64,000 bases of DNA from Flavobacterium hydrocarbonoxydans (GCF_009789235.1 NZ_WSTB01000002.1:558001-622000), one strand, 5' to 3'. Counted from the stretch's first letter, positions 53,046 through 62,347 are shown. Notes: generated by a model from the letters alone, not told the origin. Numbers and translations are program-made.

Positions 53046-53991
53046 ATTGCTGTTGTTGCTGCAGCTGATCCATGTGATCTAGTTGTTCCTGCACGCGCGA
53101 ACATACTTCCTGAAGCTGAACATCATTAATTTCTTCAAATTGCCTGCCGTCTTCATATCCTATAGAAACACAAACCGAAAGTGTTTGTCTGGCCAGACCT
53201 TTGAAAGTTCCTTTAATAGGAGTACAATCGCTAAAATTTCTCCCTACCGATAAACGAACATGATTGTCCATTGTCCAGATATTATTGGTTGGGTCTAAAC
53301 CTAACCAGCCTTGAGTGGGCGTGTAAATTTCGACCCAGGCATGAGTAGCACCTTCACCGCGTAAGCCGCTTTCGTTAGGGCAGATATAACCGCTCACATA
53401 ACGTGAAGGAATTCCTGAAGTTCGTAATAACTGCAATAAAAGATGAGCGAAATCCTGGCAAACGCCTTTTTTTAAAGTCAAAATTTCATCGATGGTAGTT
53501 TCAATATTAGTGATGCCTTTGGTGTAAGTAAAATTTTCAAAAACATAAGCGTTACATTTTTGAGCAATCTCAATTATCGATTTTCCTTCAATGTCGATTT
53601 CTTTCAGAATGGCTTCAATTTCCTTCTGTTTTTCAATCTCCTCTTTATAACAAAGACGTAATAATAGAATGCTCTTTTCTTTTTCGGCCTGGATATCATT
53701 CACGGAAGTGGCATCTATTTCAGGAATTTTAAGCGAATGATTTACGCGAACGAGCATTCGGGATTCAATAGTCATTTCGGTATGGGCATCCAGTACATTA
53801 AAATTCCCCACACGATTTCCGTAATAATCTACAGAAATATCTACGTCTGGATTATTAGTTATCAAAAGCTGATATTGTAAAACTTCCTGATTATCAAAAT
53901 GATGAGGAAATAACCGGATTTCATTTATACTTTCTTTTATGGGCCAATTGTATTGATATTTGGTAAGGTGAACGATTTTGAAAACTGCCAT
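53044..53991 (-). CDS. Transglutaminase-like cysteine protease-fold protein
   Basis: The protein has 315 residues. An N-terminal beta domain of the bacterial transglutaminase type (about 1-90) precedes the core. The catalytic triad is Cys178 (KKGVCQDFAHLLLQL), His217 (ATHAWVEIY) and Asp233 (LGLDPTN). The protein ends in a run of six Gln codons broken by a Leu. There is no signal peptide. Proteins of this kind may hydrolyse or form amide bonds. The gene is last in a minus-strand trio with an alpha-E protein and an ATP-grasp enzyme, a combination known from peptide-ligase gene sets in many bacteria. Confidence 0.92.
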   Translation of the reverse strand: MAVFKIVHLTKYQYNWPIKESINEIRLFPHHFDNQEVLQYQLLITNNPDVDISVDYYGNRVGNFNVLDAHTEMTIESRMLVRVNHSLKIPEIDATSVNDIQAEKEKSILLLRLCYKEEIEKQKEIEAILKEIDIEGKSIIEIAQKCNAYVFENFTYTKGITNIETTIDEILTLKKGVCQDFAHLLLQLLRTSGIPSRYVSGYICPNESGLRGEGATHAWVEIYTPTQGWLGLDPTNNIWTMDNHVRLSVGRNFSDCTPIKGTFKGLARQTLSVCVSIGYEDGRQFEEINDVQLQEVCSRVQEQLDHMDQLQQQQQ

Positions 53992-53995
53992 AATT

Positions 53996-54937
53996 TTAAG
54001 TATAAGAAAAGAATAATTTTGAAAAATCAGTCGAGAACTGAATCAGTTGATTTTTCGTGTTGTTTAAGACATCTTCGAGTTCCTGATTGGTAAGATGCTG
54101 ATAATCGGTGTAGGCCACATAACTTTTGAGTCGGCCAAACTGATTCATCAGGGTTCGGGTTTCGCTCAGATTATTGTCTTTGAACAAGGTGTCTAAATAT
54201 TTATTGATAAGGTCCAAAGTATAAATCACCGAGTGTGCAAAATCTTTATTAAAAATAACCTGTTGTACGACTTTGCGGTTGTGCGGAATATTGCTGTAAC
54301 TTTTCAAATACAATTCGTAACCCGAAAGCGAAAACAGTAAACGTCTCCAGTACATGAGATCTTCTTCGCCTTCGAGATTGTAATGCAACGGAGCATAATA
54401 AGCCTGCAATATCGAAATGGTTTGCAAACAGCGTTCGATATGTCTGCCGATACTCGAAAAACACCAGCCCAGACCTCTTGGCATCGTAACCTGAAGAATA
54501 CCGTTGTAGAGCAATAAATCTTTATTGAGTTTGGTGATAACTTTTAAGGCATCCGGACTTTCCAGTTTTTTGGGCAAGTCCGATGAATTCATATAATGGT
54601 ACATCGAATTGATGTGTTCCCACAATTCTTTGGTAATTTTATCCTGAGCACCTCTGGCATTTTCGCGCGATTTGATGACCAGATTCTTCACCGAATTATC
54701 ATTCTGGCTGTCGCAGATAATATATTTCAGAACAAAATTAGTATCATATTGTTTGGCAATCATCTCTTCCTGAGACAAGGTGGAATAATATTCTAAAAGG
54801 GGTTTGTATCCCAGCTGATCATTAATTTCCTTATCAAAAGATAATATATACGAGGTATTCAGGGTAAGCAACATTCCGTCTGTTCTTTCCATATACCGGC
54901 TAAGCCAAAACATTCCATCAGCAACTCTACTAAGCAT
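53996..54937 (-). CDS. Alpha-E domain protein
   Basis: The protein has 313 residues and is predicted all-helical. The opening MLSRVADGMFWLSRYMERTD is the signature of the alpha-E domain, and MPRGLGWCFSSIGRHIERCLQ is the second conserved block. The domain nearly always occurs next to, or fused with, circularly permuted ATP-grasp proteins. Its chemical role is unknown; it may present or modify the substrate. It is 4 bp from the transglutaminase gene and 26 bp from the ATP-grasp gene. Confidence 0.93.
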   Translation of the reverse strand: MLSRVADGMFWLSRYMERTDGMLLTLNTSYILSFDKEINDQLGYKPLLEYYSTLSQEEMIAKQYDTNFVLKYIICDSQNDNSVKNLVIKSRENARGAQDKITKELWEHINSMYHYMNSSDLPKKLESPDALKVITKLNKDLLLYNGILQVTMPRGLGWCFSSIGRHIERCLQTISILQAYYAPLHYNLEGEEDLMYWRRLLFSLSGYELYLKSYSNIPHNRKVVQQVIFNKDFAHSVIYTLDLINKYLDTLFKDNNLSETRTLMNQFGRLKSYVAYTDYQHLTNQELEDVLNNTKNQLIQFSTDFSKLFFSYT

Positions 54938-54963
54938 ATTCTCTTTTTTTTGATTGATTAATT

Positions 54964-56400
54964 TTATTGAATAATCCAGGTGTCTTTACTTCCGCCTCCC
55001 TGAGACGAATTTACGACCAGCGATCCTTCTGTTAAAGCAACACGCGTTAAGCCGCCGGGAACAATCTTGATGCCTTTTGGACCGCATAATGCATAAGGTC
55101 TCAAATCAACATGACGTAATTTGAGTTCACCGTCTATCAGACAGGGAACGGTGCTAAGCTGAATAATAGGCTGTGCAATAAAGTTTCTTGGGGTTTTGGT
55201 AATGGCAATTTTTGCTTCATCCATTTCTTCCTGAGTCGCTTTGTTACCCATAATCATTCCGTAGCCGCCACTTTGGTTGGTTTCTTTAATAACCATGTTT
55301 TCCATATTGGAAAAAACATGTTCGCGTTCGTCCAGATTTTCCATTCGGTAAGTAGGCACATTTTTCAGGATGGGTTCTTCGTTCAGATAATATTTAATCA
55401 TATCCGGAACATAGGCGTAAATGGCTTTATCATCGGCAACACCATTTCCTACGGCATTTACCAGGGCTACATTGCCTTGGCGATAGGCACTTATTAAACC
55501 CGGAACACCCAGCGCACTGTCTGGTTTAAAGACTAACGGATCCAGATATTCATCATCCAGACGGCGATAAATGACATCTACCTGCTGTAGTCCGGAAGTA
55601 GTTTTCATGTAAACTTTACTGTTGTTTACCACCAGATCCCGACCTTCGACCAATGGAATTCCCATTTGGCGCGCCAGATAAGTATGCTCATAATATGCCG
55701 AATTATAAACACCCGGCGTTAGCAAAACCACATTGGGATTCGACACATTTCGGGGAGAAAGCGAAACCAGAATGCTATGAAAAATCATCGGGTAATTGCT
55801 CACCATACTGACATGATTAGAAGACAGCATATCAGGAAATATACGTTTGGTAATTTCACGGTTTTCAAGCATATAACTCACGCCGCTCGGGCAGCGAAGA
55901 TTATCCTCCAGTACATAAAATTCTCCTTTTGCTCCGCGAATCAAATCGATACCGGCAATGTGTACATGAATATTGTGCGGTACTTTTATACCCTGAACTT
56001 CCTGAATATAATGCGGGCAGGAAGCAATTAATCCTGCCGGAATGATACCTTCTTTTATGATATTTTGATCGTTGTAAACATCTTCTAAAAATAAATTCAG
56101 TGCCAGCAAACGTTGTTTTATACCGCTTTCCACTTCTAACCAATCCTCCTGGGTTATGATGCGCGGGATAATATCGAAAGGAAAAATCCGTTCGATTCCG
56201 TTATAATCATCGCTGTAAACGGTAAAAGTGATTCCCTGATTCATGAATAAATCAGAGGCCTGTTTTTGTTTGTTGGTTAAATTTTTATGTGACAGGCTTT
56301 GCAAGGTTTGAAAAACCTGACGATAGGATTCGCGGACACCTTCTTTAGAAAACATTTCGTCCCATCCTTTATGATTTAAACTTGGTGCTAATTTTGTCAT
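54964..56400 (-). CDS. Circularly permuted ATP-grasp ligase (type 2)
   Basis: The protein has 478 residues. Typical blocks are FYVLEDNLRCPSGVSYMLEN, DVIYRRLDDEYLDPLVF, NAVGNGVADDKAIYAYVPDM and VIKETNQSGGYGMIMG, the ATP-grasp glycine loop in permuted order. The end, GGLTRVALTEGSLVVNSSQG, is also diagnostic. Such enzymes form peptide bonds through an acyl phosphate. With the alpha-E and transglutaminase-like proteins the set may make, attach or remove a small peptide or tag; the product is unknown. It is the first gene of the trio. Confidence 0.94.
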   Translation of the reverse strand: MTKLAPSLNHKGWDEMFSKEGVRESYRQVFQTLQSLSHKNLTNKQKQASDLFMNQGITFTVYSDDYNGIERIFPFDIIPRIITQEDWLEVESGIKQRLLALNLFLEDVYNDQNIIKEGIIPAGLIASCPHYIQEVQGIKVPHNIHVHIAGIDLIRGAKGEFYVLEDNLRCPSGVSYMLENREITKRIFPDMLSSNHVSMVSNYPMIFHSILVSLSPRNVSNPNVVLLTPGVYNSAYYEHTYLARQMGIPLVEGRDLVVNNSKVYMKTTSGLQQVDVIYRRLDDEYLDPLVFKPDSALGVPGLISAYRQGNVALVNAVGNGVADDKAIYAYVPDMIKYYLNEEPILKNVPTYRMENLDEREHVFSNMENMVIKETNQSGGYGMIMGNKATQEEMDEAKIAITKTPRNFIAQPIIQLSTVPCLIDGELKLRHVDLRPYALCGPKGIKIVPGGLTRVALTEGSLVVNSSQGGGSKDTWIIQ

Positions 56401-56745
56401 AACTATTTTATTAAATAATCATTGTTTTGGATTTTTTAATGAAAATTATTCATTTTTTAATCTAAATTACAATTTTATTTAATCTTAAAACGCTTTTTTG
56501 ATGATGATTTTATAATTTATGCAAGATTCTTTTTTTGAAGTTTCAATTTTGAAAATAGTACTTTTTAGACCGCTGTTTTTTTGAAATTTCGTATTCTGAA
56601 AAAGGATTTGTTTTAAAAAAAAGAGGAAGATAATCGGAAACAGGCTTGAATAATTTTAGAAAAAAGGACTTTAATCGTATAAAAATCATTCGATTGTTGA
56701 TTGCGAAATTGTGCCGATTGAATTTAAAAGTAGTATTTTTGCACT
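56401..56745 (+). promoter_or_regulatory. Divergent control region with a leaderless-type promoter for rbfA
   Basis: A 345-bp AT-rich gap with no gene seen. Near rbfA, TTG (56709-56711) and TATTTTTG (56734-56741) are 22 bp apart and fit the -33/-7 pattern. The ATG at 56746 lies only 4 bp after the box, so the transcript would start at or next to the start codon. No clear -7 box was found for the minus-strand ATP-grasp gene. Confidence 0.55.
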
Positions 56746-57138
56746 ATGGAAACAAATAGACAGAAAAAAATAGGCGGTGTCATCCAGAAAGACCTGGTTG
56801 ATATTTTGCAAGGTGAAGTGAGAAAAAACGGAGTTAGCAATTTGGTAATTTCCGTATCCAAAGTTAGTGTTACTTCAGACTTATCTGTGGCAACAGTGTA
56901 TTTAAGCATTTTTCCGCAAGAGAAAGCCAAAGAAACACTGGAAGGAATAAAATCAAATACTACCCTGATCAAACACGATTTGTCTCAGCGTGTACGTTTG
57001 CAATTGCGTCGTGTACCTAATCTGGTATTTTTTATCGATGACTCTTTAGATTATATCGAAAAAATTGATAACGCTTTATCAAACAGAGAAAACCCAATCG
57101 AAAACCGTGATCTTTTAGAGAAAAGAAGAAAATCATAA
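56746..57138 (+). CDS. rbfA: 30S ribosome-binding factor RbfA
   Basis: The protein has 130 residues of KH fold. GGVIQKDLVDILQGEVRKN is the N-terminal helix, ISVSKVSVTSDLSVATVYLS is the conserved strand pair, and LRRVPNLVFFIDDSLDYIEK is the family's C-terminal signature. It binds the 30S subunit during late maturation of 16S rRNA. It is followed after 1 bp by a LolC/E-like permease gene. Confidence 0.96.
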   Translation: METNRQKKIGGVIQKDLVDILQGEVRKNGVSNLVISVSKVSVTSDLSVATVYLSIFPQEKAKETLEGIKSNTTLIKHDLSQRVRLQLRRVPNLVFFIDDSLDYIEKIDNALSNRENPIENRDLLEKRRKS

Positions 57139-57139
57139 T

Positions 57140-58339
57140 TTGAACTTCCCCCTTTACATAGCCAAACGATATATTTTTAGCAGAAGTAAAAACAATGCGA
57201 TCAATATCATCAACTATATTGCCAGCATGGGAATCATTGTTGGTACAATGGCTTTGTTTGTGGTTTTGTCTGTATTTAGCGGACTAAAAGTGTTCAGTCT
57301 TTCGTTTACAAACGAGATTGATCCGGACTTGAAAATCACCAGTACCTTAGGAAAATCTTTTTTGATCACACCCGATCAGGAAAAACAAATCAAAGAAACA
57401 GAAGGCGTAGCTTCGTACACCAAAATCATCGAAGAACGGGTGTTATTTTTATTTAAAAATAAACAGCAGGTTACTTACCTTAAAGGAGTTGACAGCAACT
57501 ATGCGGTGGTAAACGACATCAAAAAAAAGCTTTTTAATGGCGAATGGCTCAGACCCGAGACCTATCAGGTGGTAATTGGGTATGGAATTTCCAGAGATTT
57601 CTCGATGGGTATCTTAGACTTTGAAAACCCCTTGCAGATTTTTGCGCCAAAACCCGGAAAAGGTGCTATCGAAAACCCGGAAGAAGCTTTTAATAAAACC
57701 GATGTTTTGCCTGTTGGTATTTACTCTGTAAGCGAGGAACTCGATTCTAAATATGTATTTGCCGATTTGGGTTTAGCTCAGGAATTACTGCTGTATAAAC
57801 CCAATCAGATTTCGGGAATCGAACTGAAACTGAAACCCAATGCCAATGAAGCCGATGTTAAAACACAACTCGAAAAAATATTCAGCAACAAAATCACTTT
57901 AAAAAACAGAGCACAACTCAATGAGTCGCTCTATAAAATGCTCAATACCGAAAATATTGCGGTGTATCTTATTTTTACATTAGTAATTATCGTGGCGCTT
58001 TTTAACCTGATTGGCGCTTTGATTATGATGATTTTAGATAAAAAAGGAAATCTCAAAACCCTTTTTAATCTCGGAACCGAAATCAAAGATTTGCGAAAAA
58101 TATTTTTGCTTCAGGGAACCTTACTCAGTGTTCTTGGAGGAATTGTGGGGCTGGTTCTGGGCATCATCTTAGTACTTTTGCAACAGCAGTACGAGCTTAT
58201 TATGATTACCGAAACGTTAGCGTATCCAGTTGTTTTCACTCTCGAAAATGTACTTATTGTTCTGGCAACCATTGTATCCCTTGGTTTTGTAGCTTCTTTA
58301 ATTGCCAGCAGTCGCGTAAGTAAAAAACTGCTGAATTAA
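57140..58339 (+). CDS. LolC/LolE-like ABC permease (MacB/FtsX fold)
   Basis: The protein has 399 residues from a TTG start (NFPLYIAKRYIFSRSKNNAI). A first membrane helix (about 25-50) is followed by a large periplasmic MacB-type domain (about 55-260), and three more helices (about 275-395). FVVLSVFSGLKVFSLSF near the first helix is the LolC/E-type motif. In such complexes the permease helps release lipoproteins from the inner membrane. No ATPase gene follows, so LolD would act from elsewhere. It overlaps nothing and lies 1 bp after rbfA. Confidence 0.9.
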   Translation: MNFPLYIAKRYIFSRSKNNAINIINYIASMGIIVGTMALFVVLSVFSGLKVFSLSFTNEIDPDLKITSTLGKSFLITPDQEKQIKETEGVASYTKIIEERVLFLFKNKQQVTYLKGVDSNYAVVNDIKKKLFNGEWLRPETYQVVIGYGISRDFSMGILDFENPLQIFAPKPGKGAIENPEEAFNKTDVLPVGIYSVSEELDSKYVFADLGLAQELLLYKPNQISGIELKLKPNANEADVKTQLEKIFSNKITLKNRAQLNESLYKMLNTENIAVYLIFTLVIIVALFNLIGALIMMILDKKGNLKTLFNLGTEIKDLRKIFLLQGTLLSVLGGIVGLVLGIILVLLQQQYELIMITETLAYPVVFTLENVLIVLATIVSLGFVASLIASSRVSKKLLN

Positions 58340-58510
58340 AATTACCCGATTAAAAAATTACTTATATTTATCGTCTTAAAATTTCAAAGCATATGATTGT
58401 TTCTGCCTAATCCTATTTTTATTTTTAGAATAAATTAGGATACTTACGTTTACTTCTTTTAAGTTCAGCTATCTTAATCTGGACCATTTTTTATTTATCC
58501 TATATTTATT

Positions 58511-59938
58511 ATGACAGAAACAATTATAAAAAAGTCTTTATTTTCTAAAGTTTTTACTACTCTTAAACAAGCCATAAAAGGAGATGAATCCTTTGATTAC
58601 ACTAACGGAAGCATTAAAAAAGCAGTCATTTTATTAGCCATTCCGATGGTTTTGGAAATGATGATGGAATCTGTTTTTGCGCTTGTCGATTTATACTTCG
58701 TTGGCCATTTAGAACACAGCAGTTTTGCTATCCAGACAGTTGGATTGACAGAATCGGTTATTACCATCGTTTACTCCATCGCGATCGGAATCAGTATGGC
58801 GGCAACAGCAGTTGTTGCGCGACGTATTGGCGAAAAAGACCCTGTTGCAGCCGCAAAAGCAGGTATGCAGGCCATTATTATTGCTTTTGTAATCAATACC
58901 ATAATGAGTGTTTTGGGTTTTATTTATGCCAAAGATATTCTGATTATCATGGGCGCATCAGTTGATGCTGCCGAACACGGTTACCGATTTACACAAATCA
59001 TGCTGGGCGGAAGTTTGTGTATCATGCTGTTGTTTTTGATAAACGGAATTTTTCGTGGCGCAGGAAATGCTGCCATAGCCATGAAAAGTCTTTGGTTAGC
59101 CAATATTTGTAATATTATTTTATGTCCCGTTTTAATTAACGGTTTCGGACCCATTCCGGCTTTCGGATTAACAGGTGCGGCAATGGCCACCACTTTAGGA
59201 AGAAGCATTGGAGTGTTGTATCAGTTGTATCATTTGTTTTTTGGCAAAGGTGCTTTAAGGATTATTCCATCTTATTTTGTACCCGATTTTAAACAAATAA
59301 AAGCATTGGTAAAAATTGCTGCTCCTGGTGTTTTACAGTTTGTAATTGCCTCCTGCAGCTGGATTTTTCTGGCGCAATTGGTCGCAACTACCGGTGGCGA
59401 TCACGGTTCAGCAGGCTATCAGACCGCACTGCGAATTATGATGTTTTTTATTCTTCCCGCCTGGGGACTCAGTAATGCGGCGGCTACTTTGGTAGGACAA
59501 AATTTAGGTGCGAAAGAAATTGCCCGTGCCGAAAAATCGGTTTATACAACCGCCCGTTACAACGTGATTTTTATGGCTACTATTACAGTAATTTCGTTAT
59601 GTTTTGGCAAATACATTATTTCGTTTTTCACGAATGATGAAGCTGTAAAAACCATTGCGGTCGAAGCGTTACAAATCATGAGTATCGGATTTATTTTCTA
59701 CGGAATCGGAATGGTTTTAATTAATACTTTCAATGGAGCAGGAGATACCTGGACACCAACCGGAATTAATTTCTTCGGGTTTTGGCTGTTCCAGATTCCG
59801 CTGGCTTATTTGTTGGCCAAACATTTTGCCATGGGGCCAACAGGTGTTTTCATCGCGATTCCCGTTGCGGAAACCGCCATTACACTAGCCGGAATTTTCT
59901 TTTATAAAAGAGGGAAGTGGAAACGTACTTTGGTGTAA
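58511..59938 (+). CDS. MATE family efflux transporter
   Basis: The protein has 475 residues with 12 membrane helices in two similar halves. ILLAIPMVLEMMMESVFALV, DLYFVGHL and ALRIMMFFILPAWGLSNAAA are typical of the NorM/DinF-like MATE proteins. A ~45-residue polar N-terminus precedes the first helix. It exports cationic compounds in exchange for Na+ or H+. The gene stands alone behind a 171-bp AT-rich gap; the substrate is unknown. Confidence 0.93.
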   Translation: MTETIIKKSLFSKVFTTLKQAIKGDESFDYTNGSIKKAVILLAIPMVLEMMMESVFALVDLYFVGHLEHSSFAIQTVGLTESVITIVYSIAIGISMAATAVVARRIGEKDPVAAAKAGMQAIIIAFVINTIMSVLGFIYAKDILIIMGASVDAAEHGYRFTQIMLGGSLCIMLLFLINGIFRGAGNAAIAMKSLWLANICNIILCPVLINGFGPIPAFGLTGAAMATTLGRSIGVLYQLYHLFFGKGALRIIPSYFVPDFKQIKALVKIAAPGVLQFVIASCSWIFLAQLVATTGGDHGSAGYQTALRIMMFFILPAWGLSNAAATLVGQNLGAKEIARAEKSVYTTARYNVIFMATITVISLCFGKYIISFFTNDEAVKTIAVEALQIMSIGFIFYGIGMVLINTFNGAGDTWTPTGINFFGFWLFQIPLAYLLAKHFAMGPTGVFIAIPVAETAITLAGIFFYKRGKWKRTLV

Positions 59939-60137
59939 AATTTTGTTAACGATCGTTCGGATTTGTAAATATTGAATGGTAGTTTTTGCTTTGTGTTTTT
60001 ACTTTGCGGGCACTGAAAGAATTTCTAGACTATCTATTTATATTCGAGCGATTGGTTATTAAAATTATAAACTAAACGAAAGTAATAAGTACTTTATAGA
60101 TAGAAAATATTAGAGAAACAACAAAATCCACCTTAAA

Positions 60138-60485
60138 ATGAAACATAAAGAAATTTTAAAATTATTGTTTTTCTCAATAGTAACAGCAGGTGTAACTAGA
60201 TATATTTCTATATATGTTATTTGGGATAGTATGAAAAACACCCAAATTAATTTTCATAAAAATCTAATGGATATAAATACATATCAGCAAAAAGTAGTTG
60301 AAAATTTTTATCTTGAAGTAATATTATTATTTGTTTTTCCCTACTTTGCTGCAATATTATTTTATTTTTTTTCCAAAATTAATTTAAGACAAAAAAATAA
60401 TTTTTTAATGTTTATATTTTTATTTACAATTCTATTTTTTTTATCATATATCTTAATAGATTATAGCTATAAAATTTTAAAATAA
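60138..60485 (+). CDS. Small membrane protein of unknown function
   Basis: The protein has 115 residues. Three membrane helices (about 8-28, 57-78 and 87-112) are joined by short polar loops, one containing KNLMDINTYQQKVVENFYLE. Very AT-rich codon use, more extreme than that of the neighbours. I do not recognise the family. It lies among other small orphan genes and REP-like repeats between 59.9 and 62.3 kb, a region that looks like accessory DNA. Confidence 0.65.
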   Translation: MKHKEILKLLFFSIVTAGVTRYISIYVIWDSMKNTQINFHKNLMDINTYQQKVVENFYLEVILLFVFPYFAAILFYFFSKINLRQKNNFLMFIFLFTILFFLSYILIDYSYKILK

Positions 60486-60561
60486 ATCGGTATAGTTTTG
60501 GGTTATGTAATATATCATTTTCCGAAGTCTTTCAAATGAAAAGTTGCGCAATTAATGAAAT

Positions 60562-60627
60562 AAACCCGAACGCTCGGATATCCGCAACGATAGCCAAAGA
60601 TAGCGCGGATTTGCAATCCGTGCCCGC
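60562..60627. repeat. REP-like repeat, copy 1
   Basis: It starts with AAACCCGAACGCTCGGATAT and ends with a 30-bp block (60598-60627, AGATAGCGCGGATTTGCAAT then CCGTGCCCGC). It is GC-rich against an AT-rich background. An exact inverted copy of the 30-bp block lies at 60782-60811, and a diverged direct copy of the whole repeat at 61822-61877. The rest of the 60486-60878 gap has no gene. Confidence 0.85.
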
Positions 60628-60781
60628 AACGATAAGTCACAAACCAAAAAAGCTGCAACCTGAAAAATTATAGCTTTTTTGTATTTTTAAAACCAAAATG
60701 AGAAGAACATTATTCTTTCAGCCTAGCTCGAAATTATGCTGATTTAGAAGAATTAGTGTTAGATTTGTTTTGAAACAGATG

Positions 60782-60811
60782 GCGGGCACGGATTGCAAAT
60801 CCGCGCTATCT
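60782..60811. repeat. REP-like repeat, inverted copy 2
   Basis: Exact reverse complement, over 30 bp, of the block at 60598-60627, 154 bp away. The two can form a cruciform or a long stem in RNA. Confidence 0.9.
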
Positions 60812-60878
60812 TTTGTACATACGTGCGATCGGAATAGTTTACGTAGAGGAGGTCTATATTCAATATTAAATAAAAGCG

Positions 60879-61301
60879 ATGTTAAAAATGTATTACAAAA
60901 TTTGGGTAAGTTTATTTCTAAAAATAAGTGAGGCACAAAATAAAAACAGAAGCTCTATAATATTATCTCTCATTGTTATATCGACCATAAATATTTTAAA
61001 CTGTTTTTTAATTTGTTTTGTTTCAATCACTTTGTTTGGTATTGATTTGATTTTTTTGCAAAAATTTTATTTAGGCAATAGGTATTTGACTATCCTAGTT
61101 AGTTTTTTATTGTTCTTTTTACCTAATTATTTTTTGTTAGTGTTCAATAATAAGCACGAATTTCTTTTGGATTTATATCAGAGTAAAAACAGTAAAAATT
61201 TAGGCATTAATTACTTTTTATTTAGTGCAATAATTTTGATTATTTATATATTCCTTTTAATTGTTTTTCCCAATTTTTTTGGTTTAGTTAACAAAAATTA
61301 A
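60879..61301 (+). CDS. Polytopic small membrane protein of unknown function
   Basis: The protein has 140 residues with four membrane helices (about 29-55, 65-85, 110-135 and a C-terminal one merged with the last). A short basic N-terminus contains FLKISEAQNKNRSS, and the loop LVFNNKHEFLLDLYQSKNSK is polar. Extremely AT-rich. It may start instead at the second Met (YYKIWVSLFL). No family was recognised. It lies between inverted REP-like repeats and a lipoprotein gene 42 bp downstream. Confidence 0.65.
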   Translation: MLKMYYKIWVSLFLKISEAQNKNRSSIILSLIVISTINILNCFLICFVSITLFGIDLIFLQKFYLGNRYLTILVSFLLFFLPNYFLLVFNNKHEFLLDLYQSKNSKNLGINYFLFSAIILIIYIFLLIVFPNFFGLVNKN

Positions 61302-61343
61302 TTTAGCGAGTTACCAATAAATCTATAAACGTATTTTTAACGG

Positions 61344-61808
61344 ATGGAAAATACAAAAGCAACTTTATCAGTTTTATTTGTGGTGTTATTGATTCTATCG
61401 TGCAATACAACTAAAGTGACAAATCAAAGTGTAGAAGAAAATCAAATTATTGTTACTTCTACTCAATGTGGAAGTTATGAGGTTCAAAGCAATGAAACTA
61501 CAATTGGTTATATTGTTAAACCCTTTGTGGTAGATATTGATAGAGCAAAGGAAATAACAGAATTTGAAAGGAACTTAAAAATGAAATATGCAAATAAGTT
61601 CAATAAAGATTATAGGACTTACGCTTTTACTAAAGATAGAGCTGGGGATACTATTTTAATGACTTTGTTTTTATCGGCAAAGCAATTTGCAAATATCCCT
61701 AACTGGAAATGTGAATTACAAGAGGTAGATACTTATCCTAAAAGTTCAGAATGGGTTTATTACAATTGTTCAAAAAATCGTTTTAAAGTCCCAACCGAAC
61801 CAGATTAA
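61344..61808 (+). CDS. Small lipoprotein of unknown function
   Basis: The protein has 154 residues. The lipoprotein signal ATLSVLFVVLLILSCNTTK puts the acylated Cys at 20. The mature part has four further cysteines (TSTQCGSYEV, NWKCELQEV, YYNCSKN) that could form disulphides in the periplasm or on the surface. No known domain is visible. It follows the membrane protein by 42 bp and ends 13 bp before a REP-like repeat. Confidence 0.75.
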   Translation: MENTKATLSVLFVVLLILSCNTTKVTNQSVEENQIIVTSTQCGSYEVQSNETTIGYIVKPFVVDIDRAKEITEFERNLKMKYANKFNKDYRTYAFTKDRAGDTILMTLFLSAKQFANIPNWKCELQEVDTYPKSSEWVYYNCSKNRFKVPTEPD

Positions 61809-61821
61809 ATATTTGTAATAA

Positions 61822-61877
61822 AAACCCGAACGCTCGGATATACACAAAGATAGCGCGGAAATTCTTTCCGTGCCCGC
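61822..61877. repeat. REP-like repeat, copy 3
   Basis: Direct, diverged copy of 60562-60627: the same AAACCCGAACGCTCGGATAT start, then AAAGATAGCGCGGA and TCCGTGCCCGC, with an inner GCGGAAA...TTTCCG pairing. It lies just past the lipoprotein gene, so copies 1 and 3 flank both small genes. Confidence 0.85.
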
Positions 61878-61917
61878 AAAGCAAAGACACAAAGTGATAG
61901 TAATCACTTAAATAATA

Positions 61918-62201
61918 GCTTGGTAGTTTAGAGAATAAGCTCCGTAGTTTGTAGAGTAGGCTTAGTAGTTTGTAGAGTAGCCTTCGTAGTTTAGAGAATG
62001 AGCTCCTTAGTTTGTAGAGTAAGCTTGGTAGTTTAGTGAGTAAGCTTCGTAATTTGTAGAATAGGCTTGGTAGTTTAGAGAATGAGCTCCGTACTTTGTA
62101 GAGTAAGCTTGGTAGTTTAGTGAGTAAGCTCCGTAGTTTAGAGAATGAGCTTCGTAATTTGTAGAGTAAGCCTCGTAGTTTAGAGAATAGCCTTGGTAGC
62201 T
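61918..62201. repeat. 21-bp tandem array, 13 full units plus a partial one
   Basis: From 61918 to 62190 there are thirteen units of exactly 21 bp without any length slip. The consensus is GCTTCGTAGTTTGTAGAGTAA with about 1-5 changes per unit; a partial fourteenth ends near 62201. Because 21 is a multiple of three, the minus strand stays open and would encode heptads of the type KLRSLLYKLPSLFSK. I read it as a minisatellite; a coding role is not supported. Confidence 0.92.
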
Positions 62202-62347
62202 GAAAAATTAAATTAATAACCCATTCTAATCCGTGTTTTGGCATAGCCAATCTGCATCATCTGCCGTCCATTGACGGCCAAGATTTGCAAGCTACACAGA
62301 TAATCACAAACAGAGCAGCCCATAAAAACAGAAAAGAGTAAGCGTAA

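Noticed and set aside
61783..62250. Minus-strand ORF of 155 codons with heptad repeats
   Set aside because: It exists because the 21-bp unit is a multiple of three. It overlaps the lipoprotein gene and a REP-like repeat and lacks a credible start. Kept only as a repeat and a finding.
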